NCBI GenBank assembly: GCA_012064415.1
Contig: SSNU01000326.1
Coordinates: 1 to 22,517, forward strand
Origin: Gyrodactylus bullatarudis
Taxonomy: Eukaryota > Platyhelminthes > Monogenea > Gyrodactylidea > Gyrodactylidae
Reading direction: 5' to 3'
DNA length: 22,517 nucleotides
In this document: positions 9,914-19,422 of the stretch, one piece after another
Numbering within the stretch: position 1 is the first letter of the stretch
Layout of the letters: each line of letters starts with the position of its first letter
The notes under the pieces: model-generated
The model's database searches: none
Seen by the model: only the letters and a program-made list of their open reading frames with translations
What the model was told of the DNA's origin: nothing
Position numbers and translations under genes: made by a program

Positions 9914-10600
9914 AATAACTTTAAGTTAATCTAAATTCCACACATTCTATTACAATCGTATTTCAATTTCGGGACAGACAATAGAAATTCTTTTTTGTGG
10001 ATATAAATAAAAAGTTGTGCTCATGTGAATTTATGGGTTACAATGAATTTATGTGTGAGCATATCATGGCTTCGATATTGAATCAAAATCAAAATATTTT
10101 CGCTTCGGTGTTTGAGAATGAAAATCTGTTTGCATATTTAAGTTGAAGTTTTATTTCTGCAATATTGAAGAGCTTTTGAAATTGAAAATTTATTAGTCAG
10201 TCAGAAAAAAAGTAAAACAAAGAAGTTGCTCATTGGCATAAAAAGTGCTTAAATGTTCAATATGATTCTATAGAATATAAATTTTCTTATTATCAAGCTA
10301 ATTTTTTATTATTATTACAGATAATTTTTACATTTAAAATTTTGTAGATTGAATATGTAGATTTTAAATTAAATATCGTTACATACAATTAATTGTAGTC
10401 AATTCTATATACTATTGGTTAAATTTTATATAATTTTTCAATCTCCTTCAAGACTGATGAATCATCAGTGTTGATTAGTCAAAATTCATCTAAATTTTGT
10501 AAATGCTCAAATAGACCGATCGATGATTTATCAATTTTGTAAAATCATCGTTTCTATTGATATAAAAAGTGTCAAAACCGTCACAAGATGTGTTATTTAC
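9914..10600. other. Intron D6-D7; nothing recognised
   Basis: AT-rich. The short inverted word CTGATGAATCATCAG occurs near 10454. No gene or long repeat found. Confidence 0.4.
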
Positions 10601-10601
10601 T

Positions 10602-10721
10602 CTACCTTTTAAAGCACTTTTTGTCATTGTTCCTAGTGTTTTCTATAGAAGAATTTTGATAATTACGAATAAGTAATTCACGTAGTTTTTGAAACACGTC
10701 CGAAAATCCACTTATATTCAT
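10602..10721 (-). other. Short open frame in the foldback left flank
   Basis: A 39-codon frame starting MNISGFSDVFQKLRELLIRN. The sister copy in inverted orientation reads MNLRGFSDVYENLREYLARN, so many differences keep the reading frame. No domain recognised. The opposite strand of the same block is also open for a while, so the coding strand is not settled. Confidence 0.25.
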
Positions 10722-11215
10722 AATTTAGAAAATTGAAGGAAGATATATTAAAACCAAATGTACATTTCTTGAAGCATCATCAGTGGTAATTCTTCAGAAA
10801 TGATATTAGTTGAGAATTCATTCAAGATAATATTTTAAAAATAATGAAAGAAATAGTTAAGTCTACGAAAATTAGAATAAAATGCAAGCTGAAAAAACAC
10901 CAAAACTCTCCAATAAATAGCAACAGTGGAGAGAAAAGTGAAAAAGCTCATATTGGCCAAGGAAGTTGAAGATTAATGTGAGCTTTTTCACTTTTCTTTC
11001 CACTGTTCCTATTTATTGGAGAGTTTTGGTGTTTTTTTAGCTCACATTTTATTCTGTTTCTTAATCTTTCACTATTTCTTTGAGAATTTGTATATTATTA
11101 TATTCATTGACTTTTTAAAATTCTATCATTTTTAAAGTGACACTACTGATGATCCTTTAAGAAATGTACATTTAGTGATTTAATATATTCTCTTCCAACT
11201 TTTGACTTTTGAATT

Positions 11216-11284
11216 ATGAACTTAAGAGGATTCTCGGACGTTTATGAAAATTTACGTGAATATTTAGCTCGTAATAATTTGTAA
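11216..11284 (+). other. Short open frame, inverted sister of 10602-10721
   Basis: A 22-codon frame, MNLRGFSDVYENLREYLARN and two more residues, then a stop. It lies in the older right arm of the foldback repeat. Reported because of its resemblance to the left-arm frame, not because a product is likely. Confidence 0.25.
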
Positions 11285-11661
11285 AATATTATTTTGAATG
11301 AATTCTCAACTAATATCATTTTTGAAGAATTACCACTGATGATGCTACAAGAAATGTAAATTTGGTTTTAATATATCTTCCTTTAATTTTCCTTAAATTT
11401 TGATAAAATTAAATCTTTGATTTTTACGTTCAGCTCAAAATAATATGTAAAATGTTAGACAATTAATCTACTAGATTAGTCACGGGTTATTTAGTACGTT
11501 GATTGTCTAAAAATATGGTAAAATTCTACATGTAAAATTTTAGTTTTAACGTTAAAGATTACAAAAGTTTCAGAACAGCAAATTAATGAAAAAAATTTGA
11601 GAATCGTTCCTTTGAACTTAAAGTATCACAAATTTACTACTATCATATTCAACTATCTTAC

Positions 11662-11934
11662 GTGTACTCGCGGTCGTAAATACTGATCCATTCACTTGAC
11701 TGCTCTCCAGACCTGTGGAGACATCTTTAACAGTAATAATAGAAGTGTAGTTTGTATTTGCTGTCAGCCCTGTAACTGTAAAGGACTTGTTTTTATCTTC
11801 ATACGTTTCCCCACCTACAACAACCTTGTAGACATAATTACCACACTGGGGTCGACTAACATTATCAACAATATTTATGACTGCTTGTACTGAATCTATA
11901 GCTGTACCATATGCAGATGTGATTGGTTCAGGCT
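11662..11934 (-). CDS. FN3 domain D6 exon (type B)
   Basis: Ninety-one codons, phase 1 at both edges, acceptor AGAAATTAG and donor GTAAGA. It starts PEPITSAYG; the type-B cysteine is in RPQCGNYVYKV and the F-strand region is LTANTNYTSII. There is no B-strand tryptophan (VQAVINIV). No ATG lies near the exon start, so it has to be recognised from splice sites and its similarity to D2 and D4. Downstream the gene crosses a 3.3-kb intron carrying a Tc1 pseudogene and a foldback repeat. Confidence 0.87.
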
Positions 11935-11985
11935 CTAATTTCTTATATTAGTGTTGAGAATTAAAATTTATTCCTTTAAACTTAC

Positions 11986-12252
11986 GAGTAGCTGAGGTCA
12001 CAACTATTATTGGAGCTGAATCAGGGCTTCTATTAAAACCATCTTTACCGTAAACAGAAACTAAATATTCGGTGCATTGAGTCAATCTTTCTATTGTTGT
12101 GGTAGTCGTTGTGATTGCGTCCTTGTAATCAGCACCATTAACATTAACTGTATAAGAGGTAGCTCCAGTCAACGCAGTCCAGGTTAGAGTAATCGTTGCA
12201 TTTGTTTTTGCAGTTGATTTAAGGTTGGTCGGTCCGGTTTTGAATCTTCCAG
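11986..12252 (-). CDS. FN3 domain D5 exon (type A)
   Basis: Eighty-nine codons, phase 1 at both edges, acceptor AAATATAG and donor GTAAGT. It has the B-strand tryptophan in ITLTWTAL and the type-A cysteine in LTQCTEYLVSV, the only cysteine. A threonine-rich stretch (ITTTTTTIERLT) lies in the D-E region. The intron to D6 is only 51 bp, so D5 and D6 form a tight exon pair, as D1 and D2 do. Confidence 0.88.
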
Positions 12253-13032
12253 CTATATTTAATTAAATTGGCTTGCATTAATTCGAAGTTAATTTTAGAT
12301 TCGTTGACGTGAGAAATGAATAATATTTTTTCATGATTATAATTATTTTCTATTCCTTTCTCACTACAAACATGTTTTGATCAAGAGAAAAAAATTATTA
12401 CGTTCGATACCAGAAGTCACATTTGACCTCAATGTTCAAAACAACATTTTCCAGTGATTGAAAAAAATTATGATTCATATTTGATGTTATATCCCAAACT
12501 ATTCAGGTGTGCTAACATGCTATATTTTGTGAGCCAGGCAAAAGCTTGCCATTGATATTTGAGCTTTCTTAGAGAGAAGTAGAATTCCTGAATTCAGGAT
12601 CGAAATTATCAAATTTATCAATTTCCATAGATGATAAGATTCATGTCTATAGAAGCTGAATAGAAAGGTATATCAATCAGCTACTTCATCAAGAGCCGCC
12701 TGAAAATAGGATAAATTTCATCTCTATTTTTTCCTTGCTAAAAATTTAACCTTTCGATATTAACTGAGTTCTTGCAACAATTACTTATCAAGTAAATCGT
12801 CTAATTAGCCCTTAAGAAATTATGTGTAAAAAGCCTTCTAATAGAGTTTCATATCAGTAAATGACTTTCATCATCACATTTAAAGTAATCCTGTGAGAGA
12901 ATCAAACTTGAAGCTTCCTTTGTATCGCTATGGTATCGAAAGGGTTGAAGATAGTCTTGAAAAATACATGTTTCAAATTAACTACATATAAATTTTTACA
13001 AATCATTTTTTATTCAACAATTTCGTTCTTAC
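12253..13032. other. Intron D4-D5; nothing recognised
   Basis: AT-rich intron of 780 bases between the D4 donor and the D5 acceptor. No transposon or coding remnant seen. Confidence 0.55.
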
Positions 13033-13152
13033 CCGACGAAGAAGTTGTAAAACTCAATGAATCAACAGATGTTGATAACATTTTATAATCTGGAATTTCT
13101 ACCGCAACTGTTGCAATATATTGAGTTGAAGGAGCTAGCCCAGTCAATGTTA
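13033..13152 (-). CDS. FN3 domain D4, C-terminal half exon (type B)
   Basis: Forty codons completing D4: TLTGLAPSTQYIATVAV supplies the E-F turn and F strand, and SLSFTTSSS the G strand. The acceptor is a T-rich tract ending TTTTACAG and the donor is GTAAGA; both edges are phase 1. Joined to the preceding exon the domain is about 97 residues, normal for FN3. This half has no cysteine, consistent with its type-B partner half, which holds the only one. Confidence 0.82.
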
Positions 13153-13209
13153 CTGTAAAAAAACACAGATTAAGATTACAAAGATATATAAGAAAAAAGA
13201 GGAACTAAC

Positions 13210-13380
13210 TTGATTTTGCTTTAGTCACTATTGTGTTGACAATGGCTCCATTCAACTTAGCACTAACTCTATAGTGCCATTTTGCACAAGCTGGTTTTGG
13301 TGTAGAATCTGCAACTGTAACTACAGCTTGTGTACCATCTGAACCTTGACCACCAGAAACCCTAGTGATTGGGGCTGGAA
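13210..13380 (-). CDS. FN3 domain D4, N-terminal half exon (type B)
   Basis: Fifty-seven codons from the A strand through the C-D region of an FN3 domain, starting PAPITRVSGG after an acceptor ending in CTATAG. The type-B cysteine is in KPACAKWHYRV. The exon stops inside the domain at a GTTAGT donor. Reading on would give an immediate in-frame TAG, so the 57-bp intron that follows must be removed to complete the domain. D4 is the only domain here interrupted by an intron, and that intron is also phase 1. Confidence 0.83.
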
Positions 13381-13924
13381 CTATAGAAATTAAGTTATTA
13401 AGTAATCCTATCACGATAAAAATGTATGGTTTCACAAGTGTCAACTTCTATCTGATCTCGGTGTTTAGTCTGAAGAGAATCAACGAAAACAAAGCTTTAC
13501 TAACCAATAATCTTTTGTTCGTTTTTAACATTAGCAGAATTTTTTGACTTGTGAAATTTATTTTAAATGTAACAAACCTGATTTTTAAGAAGTGGAATGT
13601 ATAAATGTGAGATACAAGTCTTCTTTTCGAATGACTGAATAATGTGCAAATTAATATGCAATATTTGATTAGTGTATGTTTGATTAGGTTTACTATCTAT
13701 CTAAAACGAGGAAAACAACCAAACCTTTAACTCTGGTCAATCTTCGACTTTCGCGCGCGTCGAAAATGAAGATATTCATAACGAGATCTGGCGAAATATA
13801 CTTTTCATAGTGCTATAAATATTCTAATCCTCTAAATGATTCTTTGATTTGAAAAAGAAAATTCCACTGAATATAACAATATTGCCAATTCTGAAATTAT
13901 TTATCAAACTTAAAAACTACTCAC
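13381..13924. other. Intron D3-D4; nothing recognised
   Basis: A 544-base intron. A short GC-rich island (TTTCGCGCGCGTCGAAAATG) near 13749 stands out from the AT-rich background but has no assigned role. Confidence 0.55.
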
Positions 13925-14182
13925 CTGAAGGTCGAGTCGTGACTAGATATTCTGCAGAATATGGAGAGGTATTCTTGTTAGCCGTTGTATATGTTCGAAC
14001 TTTCATTATGTATGTCTTGCAAGAATCCAAGTTTAGAATATCAATATAATTTGTCTGTGTTTGATTCACTAGGCCATTAACTGAAAGTTCATAGCCATCG
14101 ACAGTTTCTGATACTTCATTCCAAGTGGCAGTAAAGCTTGTGCTTGTTATATTAGACGCTGTTATTCCAACAGGAGTAGGTA
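13925..14182 (-). CDS. FN3 domain D3 exon (type A)
   Basis: Eighty-six codons, phase 1 at both edges. The acceptor is TTTCTGATCAG and the donor GTGAGT. The frame begins PTPVGITAS, carries the B-strand tryptophan in FTATWNEV, and has the type-A cysteine in LDSCKTYIMKV, its only cysteine. The exon lacks a convenient start codon and is easy to miss when looking only for ATG-to-stop frames; it is supported by frame, splice signals and FN3 spacing. Confidence 0.86.
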
Positions 14183-14914
14183 CTGATCAGAAATGAATGA
14201 AATCATTTATAAAATTAATTACAATTTTAATTGTAATGAGAAAAAAATTTAATTAGTTAATGTTAAATATAGGAGCGCATGTTTTTTTTATTAATTAATT
14301 AATCCTTCAATTACTTAGAAGTAGCTTCGAAAATTCTTTTACGAATATAAAAACGATATTTCAAAAAGCAAATATAGTGATAATTAGAGCCTCGAATATT
14401 ATTTTAACCAGCTAAACCGATTAAAGCAACGAAATTTTTCTATGGCATCAGGGTTCAGAATAATAAGGTCTTAAAATATATTATTTTGAAGATAAGATAT
14501 TAAATTAATAATTTATTATAGCAAGGTTTTTTATTCATACCAATGATCTCTATCCACATTTTTTGATTTAAAGAGATACTATTCAAAACTCACCTCTAAT
14601 ATAATAACTTTGAAATAGCGATATTTCAGTTTTATTTCAATATTAATTGATTTTCTATTTTTTTATTCTGATTACTTGTAAGTAGTCTATGCGAGATTAT
14701 TCTGATATATTCGCGAAAAAGTGTTGAAGTAACAACTAACAAAATTACTAATTTTAAAAATGTTAGATCTTAAAAAATAATTTTAAGGTATTCTTTTTTT
14801 CAGGCTCTTTAATATTATTAGAAATAATTTATTGCTAATTCTACTCTTGTTAGGATGTTAACAATCTGCATGAAGTATTGACCACTACTGTAGACTGAAC
14901 TATATATATGTTGC
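14183..14914. other. Intron D2-D3, first part; nothing recognised
   Basis: Very AT-rich with many TTAATTAA-like runs near 14290. No coding or repeat signal. Confidence 0.45.
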
Positions 14915-14980
14915 GTCTCATTTGTGTCGAAAGTCCCATATGTGTTTAAACTCAAACGGGACGTCCCATTTGTGTCGAAA
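14915..14980. repeat. Three copies of an 18-base unit
   Basis: GTCTCATTTGTGTCGAAA (14915-14932), GTCCCATATGTGTTTAAA (14933-14950) and, after 12 bases, GTCCCATTTGTGTCGAAA (14963-14980). The 12-base gap ends in GGGAC and creates a GGGACGTCCC palindrome. Confidence 0.75.
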
Positions 14981-15242
14981 AAAACAGGGAGTGGGGGACA
15001 CATTCTCCTCTCTGCCCCTTTTCGGGTTTACATGTATTTTCTTTTTTTGTTTTTTTTAAGGTTGAAAATAGAGTATACGGTATATTTATTGAATATGTAT
15101 GTTCTTTACAGGTATTCAAGGAATTTCAAACAGGTACAGCATCTTGAGTGCTTGAATTCGAGAAATAAAAGGAAATTCAAAGTTTAATAACTTTTTTCCC
15201 TTAAACTGCATATTTTCATGCAGCTGATATATTTTCAGATAC

Positions 15243-15554
15243 ATGGCTGACCCGAAATTCAGTAAAGACAAATCAAAAACGATCCTGGAAATGGCTGAGG
15301 CAAAACTTGTCAACGAAGAGAAACCAGCGCTCTGTGTTCAAAAACTCCTGGGGAGACAACTAGAATTCACTCGCACAAATTACCACAAAGCCCCAAATAT
15401 CATCAAGAAGGTCTCAAAACTGACTGCAAACTCAGAAACAAAAATCCCTTCAAGTTTATCCTTGGCTCTTAAAACATCTACCTCAACATTAGTTGATAAA
15501 TCTCTCTCCAAGAATAAACCCGGTTCCTTCACCCATCCTGACGACAAAACATAA
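15243..15554 (+). pseudogene. Penelope-like element C-terminal tail (third family)
   Basis: The 103-codon frame contains AEAKLVNEEKPALCVQKLLG, aligned with the C-terminal GIY-YIG tails KTAEAFFIKKENPSLCKQK (22.0 kb) and KAYLINQHKPNLCIQK (19.0 kb): an acidic or basic helix, then KPxLCxQK. After this motif the frame is lysine/serine/threonine-rich with no further domain. The GIY-YIG core that should precede it is not readable, so the copy is 5'-truncated. It is in the D2-D3 intron on the plus strand. Confidence 0.55.
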
Positions 15555-16260
15555 AAAATTCTAAACTGAGACCCCTAATAGCCTTAACTGATAGTTGATG
15601 GTGAAGTGACGACCATTCCTACAACACCAGAATCCCACTCAAAACCTCCCCGAGTGGGTGTTAATCAGACTTTCACACCCTTGCTCTGATCGACCCAATT
15701 CACAGTTCAAAGCGATATGATCAAGGTCCCACCTAACAACTCCACCAAAATCCAACACTAAACTCCAATCCCAGACATGGCAATCTCGATGGCAACAGAA
15801 ACTCAAACTTCAACATTAGTTGATAACCTACCCTCATATCATACTAGCAACTCCCCTAGCAACCTCCAATGACCGAAAAATATTCTTTTCTCAACCGGAA
15901 ACGCAAGCCTCTACTCCCACTCGGAAACGTAACGCATAAACATCACCCCAACAACCCAAATCGAGGAGACCCAACCCAAACGGGGGACGAAGGCAAAAAG
16001 GGGTCCACAGCAAATCCACAAATTCTTCACAGCCAACAAACAGTGAAGAAGCCGATCCCATTGCTCAACAACATAAACAGAATTCCCGTTGGTCCGAAAC
16101 AAATGAATAATTACTATTGGTCAAGACAACTCTTTCATCTTCTTGTAATAAATATATATATAACTACCCAAGTTGGTGTAAGGTCTGAAGAGAGCCGACA
16201 AGCTTTTAGACAATTAACCTTCTAGCAGAGTGTGGTCACTGGTAATTACTATATCCATAA
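15555..16260 (+). mobile_element. Downstream (3') region of the 15.2-kb Penelope-like copy
   Basis: Noticeably richer in C than its surroundings (many CCCAA, AACCC words). A frame at 15869-16225 is open but low in recognisable content. It ends with the inverted copy of the interspersed repeat (16227-16258). A weak hammerhead-like string (CTGAAGAG ... GACAAGCTT) lies at 16173-16221. Confidence 0.4.
16227..16258 (-). repeat. Interspersed repeat, copy 3 (core only, inverted)
   Basis: The reverse complement contains ATGGATATAGTAATTACC followed by AGTGACCACACT, matching the cores of the copies at 4973 and 9831. Confidence 0.65.
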
Positions 16261-16754
16261 AAAATACCTAAAAACACTGTAATTTCTACAAGCTTTTATT
16301 CACCTAAATAACCACCTTCGTCGTTCTAACTACCAGCATGGCCATTAGTCAGCGCCCTCAAAATATTTTCGAGAAAATAAGGCAATTAATGTGCCAAAAT
16401 GAAACGAGAGCATATTTTAAATAAAGATTATTTTTTGAACGATTTTAATATCTTGTTTGAGACTCCTGATTTCCGCTAATATACCATCATTTTGCTGCCT
16501 ACTGTCTTTTGTAGGTGGGAAACGAAAATTCTGAGTGAATATGAGCTCTTTTTTTCGTCGATTATCATCAGATCCTTCACTGGCATGTATATTTATACAG
16601 AAAATTATTCAATGGTATGTGTAAAATTCGTTAGGACCATCGTAATATCGTTTAACTCTTTTTAATGAATTTTTCAAAGCTTCTTGTAAAATATGGTAGA
16701 ATTTATCCAAATCGACTAATCAAGCGAAATGCTAGATAAAAATTATTTAGAAAA
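16261..16754. other. Intron D2-D3 between two transposons; nothing recognised
   Basis: AT-rich with no coding motif or shared repeat detected. Confidence 0.45.
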
Positions 16755-17871
16755 AGGCATTATCAAGATGTAATATATATCATTCGATAGGACAGAAAAT
16801 TCTACACATGAATCTGTTTACACATGTGTATTTACTCTTACCGTTATTCATTCAAACTAAATTTACTATCAATCATTAAAAATAACAACGGCAAATTAAA
16901 ATATACACTTTTATTTAGTGAAATTTCCCTCAGACAATATGACATCTTTTTTGCATAGAGTTATACAGGCTATCTATGGTTTCTTTAGAGATTAAACTCT
17001 ACTCCTCTAAAATTTTAGATATCAACTTTCATAAACTTTCTGTGATAAAATGGAAGGATTTAAATGGCTTCTTGCATGCCATGGCAATATCTTTATCTCA
17101 TTTCCGAAAACCACTTTCTAGTTGATTCAGAACGTGGCATGGAGCAATATCCTGTTGGAAAATCAGATCCTCAGCAATGATTTCCTGTTTAAACGCAAGC
17201 AAGTGGTCTTCAAGTAAGTTTTGGTAGGAAATTGAATTGAGTTTTTCATCTATTATAACTAAGCTAGATATTCCTTTGTTATACATCCCCAAATCATGAC
17301 ACTGCCACCACCAAATTCTCATTTGATCTTTGTTGGTTTGGGTTTAAATTACATTTTGATTTAATCTGAGATGCACTCAAGTGATTTTTTATAGCCAATT
17401 CTTTGATTTTTTCGACATAGAGTTTGGAATTAAAGCCTTTGGACCAGGGGTTTTTTCTTCAGAAATATCTTACTTATGATTCTAGTTGTCCTTCCCATAA
17501 TATTTGCAATTTTCCTCATACTTAAGCCATCATCTCGCAGGGCTATTGCTCGATCTTTCTCTATATTTGTCAACTTCGAATAATTTGGTTTTTTGTTCTC
17601 CATTTAGGAATTTATGAAAAAAATTTGGGAATAGAAATATTAATGCCAGATCTTGAATCTGAGTATCTCGTGATTGAGTATCAATTGTTCAACTAATCCA
17701 AAAATGATCAAAAGTAAGTGTATACTTTAATTTGCCGCTGTTATTTTTAATGATTGATAGTAAATTTAGTTTGAATGAATAACGGTAAGAGTAAATACAC
17801 ATGTGTAAACAGATTCATGTGTAGAATTTTCTGTCCTATCGAATGATATATATTACATCTTGATAATGCCT
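16755..17871 (-). mobile_element. Tc1-like transposon with 156-bp terminal inverted repeats
   Basis: Arms 16755-16910 and 17716-17871 are equal in length and differ at only a few positions; they start AGGCATTATCAAGATG. The internal minus-strand transposase remnant identifies the family. Total length 1117 bases. TA target duplications are not evident at these limits, so the true ends may lie a few bases away or have mutated. Confidence 0.88.
16915..17604 (-). pseudogene. Tc1-like transposase, internally deleted and frameshifted
   Basis: From the ATG at 17604 the minus strand reads an N-terminal helix-turn-helix segment (DRAIALRDDGLSMRKIANIM, then GRTTR). A gap removes the second DNA-binding part and the first catalytic Asp block. 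It resumes at GGGSVMIWG-like text near 17310, NSISYQNLLEDHLLAFKQE and IFQQDIAPCH, where the second catalytic Asp is kept. The end is degraded: ARSHLNPS replaces the expected ARSP.LNPIE, so the catalytic Glu is gone, and a SMQKRCHIV-like tail abuts the left inverted repeat. Not functional. Confidence 0.83.
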
Positions 17872-18270
17872 AACTATGACATATATTACAAGCTAGAGAT
17901 AGGACAGCATTTTTAAGACTTCTAGGTTAATAAAATTTACAACTCACATTTTGGTAGTTCTTCAGAAGCTATAATTAATTAATTCAAAATAATAACATGA
18001 TAAAAAAAATTATATTTCTAAAATCACACTTCAAATGATTTTTCAATAGTTCCTTAAATATTAAGGACTAAGAGAGAAAAGTTGGGAAAAAATTAAGGGT
18101 AAAAAGAAGATGATGTTAAAATTAGGCCTTTATTTTGGCATAATAGTCTGTGGGACACATAAAATGTATATCTTTTCATATAAATAGCTTAAAGACTGTA
18201 AAAATTAACGTTGAGAGATGTACAGAGATATCGGTTTTGAGCTGAGTTACTGATGCTGAGTTTATTTCGA
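17872..18270. other. Intron D2-D3 between Tc1 and Penelope-like insertions; nothing recognised
   Basis: AT-rich. GATAGGACAG at about 17900 repeats a word from the adjacent Tc1 inverted repeat, otherwise nothing seen. Confidence 0.45.
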
Positions 18271-18297
18271 GGAAAGAAGGAAGAGATACCAAAATTT

Positions 18298-18349
18298 TCA
18301 CAAAAAAGGGCCCTTATCTCGGGCATACTCATCAGTGTGATACATGCCA
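18298..18349 (-). ncRNA. Hammerhead-ribozyme-like core, left arm copy
   Basis: Inverted copy of the motif at 19372-19422: CTGATGA, short helix II region GTATGCCC, GAGA instead of GAAA, then a self-complementary helix III and helix I TCACA/TGTGA. The A-to-G change in the conserved GAAA should abolish cleavage. Confidence 0.42.
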
Positions 18350-18512
18350 TATATATAGGGTTTTAACAAAAAATAGGAAATAAAGATTATTGGTTCTAGT
18401 TTTTTTATTTTTTGATTGGCTCAAACCTGTTACCAGGTTGGAGCATAATTTGTAATCATGAATTTGATTAGAATGTCATGTTTTTAAATTGCATTGATCA
18501 TAATTATAATTA

Positions 18513-18869
18513 CAGTTGTGATTTAGATTCATAAGGAAGAAATTAAGCGGAAACGTAAGAGAAATAGTGGTCAGTTGCTAATCGATGGATTCTTGAAAGG
18601 CCCTAATCTAATGAAGAGACAAAAGTAATGAGTCCATGGATACAGGAAGACCTGTGCTCCCATCCACCCCTAAGGGATTTCTTAAACCAATGGAAGAGCA
18701 GAAATAATAGCATTGTAAAAGTATATAATTCAAGCCTGGGATTAAGTCTGAAGAGACCCGGCGAAATAAAACGTTTATCACTTATTATTCGCTTGTTTTC
18801 TAATCTTCCTTATGAATCTAAATCACAACTGTAATATATTAGATGAAGTTCGACAATATTACCATTCTA
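18513..18869. mobile_element. 357-bp insertion inside the left Penelope-like arm
   Basis: Flanked by the same 13 bases, ATAATTATAATTA (18500-18512 and 18870-18882), which occur once at the uninterrupted site in the opposite arm. Inside is a perfect 32-base inverted repeat (18509-18540 with 18804-18835), and the right 100 bases match the leader of the Ty3/gypsy remnant at 3.3 kb. A frame at 18628-18834 has no recognisable domain. Confidence 0.75.
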
Positions 18870-18971
18870 ATAATTATAATTATTACATACACTTTAGTAG
18901 TCGGGGTGTAGATAGGGATTGGTAATAAAGGGTGTAAAACAGAATTATTAGGTTTTTTATTGTGTTGCCGT

Positions 18972-19133
18972 GTAAAAATCGGTAAAGCCTATTTAATAAA
19001 CCAACATAAGCCAAACCTCTGCATTCAGAAATCCTTTGGCAAGCCAATCAACCTCCCCAAACCTAGAGAACAAAAGCAACCGGCATCCCAACCCCCCGCT
19101 AGGAAGAGGAGGAAAGAGAAAGCAACACAATAA
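18972..19133 (+). pseudogene. Penelope-like element C-terminal coding fragment (GIY-YIG tail)
   Basis: Open to a TAA stop, reading KAYLINQHKPNLCIQKSFGK and on to a basic end (RKRRKEK). The KPxLCxQK block aligns with the equivalent tails at 21.7, 22.0 and 15.3 kb. It starts directly beside the inverted left arm with no GIY-YIG core left, so this is a truncated insertion rather than a gene. Confidence 0.65.
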
Positions 19134-19371
19134 AAAACCTAATAATTCTGTTTTACACCCTTTATTACCAATCCCTATCTACACCCCGACTACTAAAGTG
19201 TATGTAATAATTATAATTATGATTAATGCAATTTACAAACATGACATTCTAATCAAATTTATGATTACAAATTATGCTCCAACCTGGTAACAGGTTTGAG
19301 CCAATCAAAAAATAAAAAAACTAGAACCAATAATCTTTATTTCCTATTTTTTGTTAAAACCCTATATATAT

Positions 19372-19422
19372 GGCATGTATCACACTGATGAGTATGCCCG
19401 AGATAAGGGCCCTTTTTTGTGA
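19372..19422 (+). ncRNA. Hammerhead-ribozyme-like core, right arm copy
   Basis: Helix I 5' strand TCACA (19380-19384), CTGATGA (19385-19391), GTATGCCC, GAGA (19400-19403), a helix III built on AAGGGCCCTT, and helix I 3' strand TGTGA (19418-19422). The upstream GGCATG could pair with TATGCC of loop II. Helix II itself is poorly paired, which is the main weakness. Hammerheads are known in Penelope-like elements. Confidence 0.45.

Larger units (their letters stand above)
10600..11390. mobile_element. Nested foldback (palindromic) repeat
   Basis: Inner hairpin arms at 10874-10950 and 10979-11055 (77 bases each, about 28-base loop) are almost perfectly complementary. Outer arms at 10729-10836 and 11283-11390 (108 bases each) match with few mismatches. 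Between the right inner and right outer arms, about 11060-11282 is a third, older inverted copy of the left outer arm and its flank. The structure thus has one left arm and two right arms of different age. No transposase found; non-autonomous. Confidence 0.8.

Noticed and set aside
11696..11893. Plus-strand frame with cysteine-rich text near 11.7 kb
   Set aside because: It is the antisense of exon D6; the minus strand has correct splice sites and an FN3 pattern.
13849..14049. Plus-strand frame over D3
   Set aside because: Antisense to exon D3, no recognisable domain.
16173..16221. Fourth hammerhead ribozyme
   Set aside because: CTGAAGAG and a palindromic AAGCTT are present, but GAAA reads GACA and helix I strands (AAGGT/ACCTT) are separated from the core by extra bases. 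Kept only as a weak hint.
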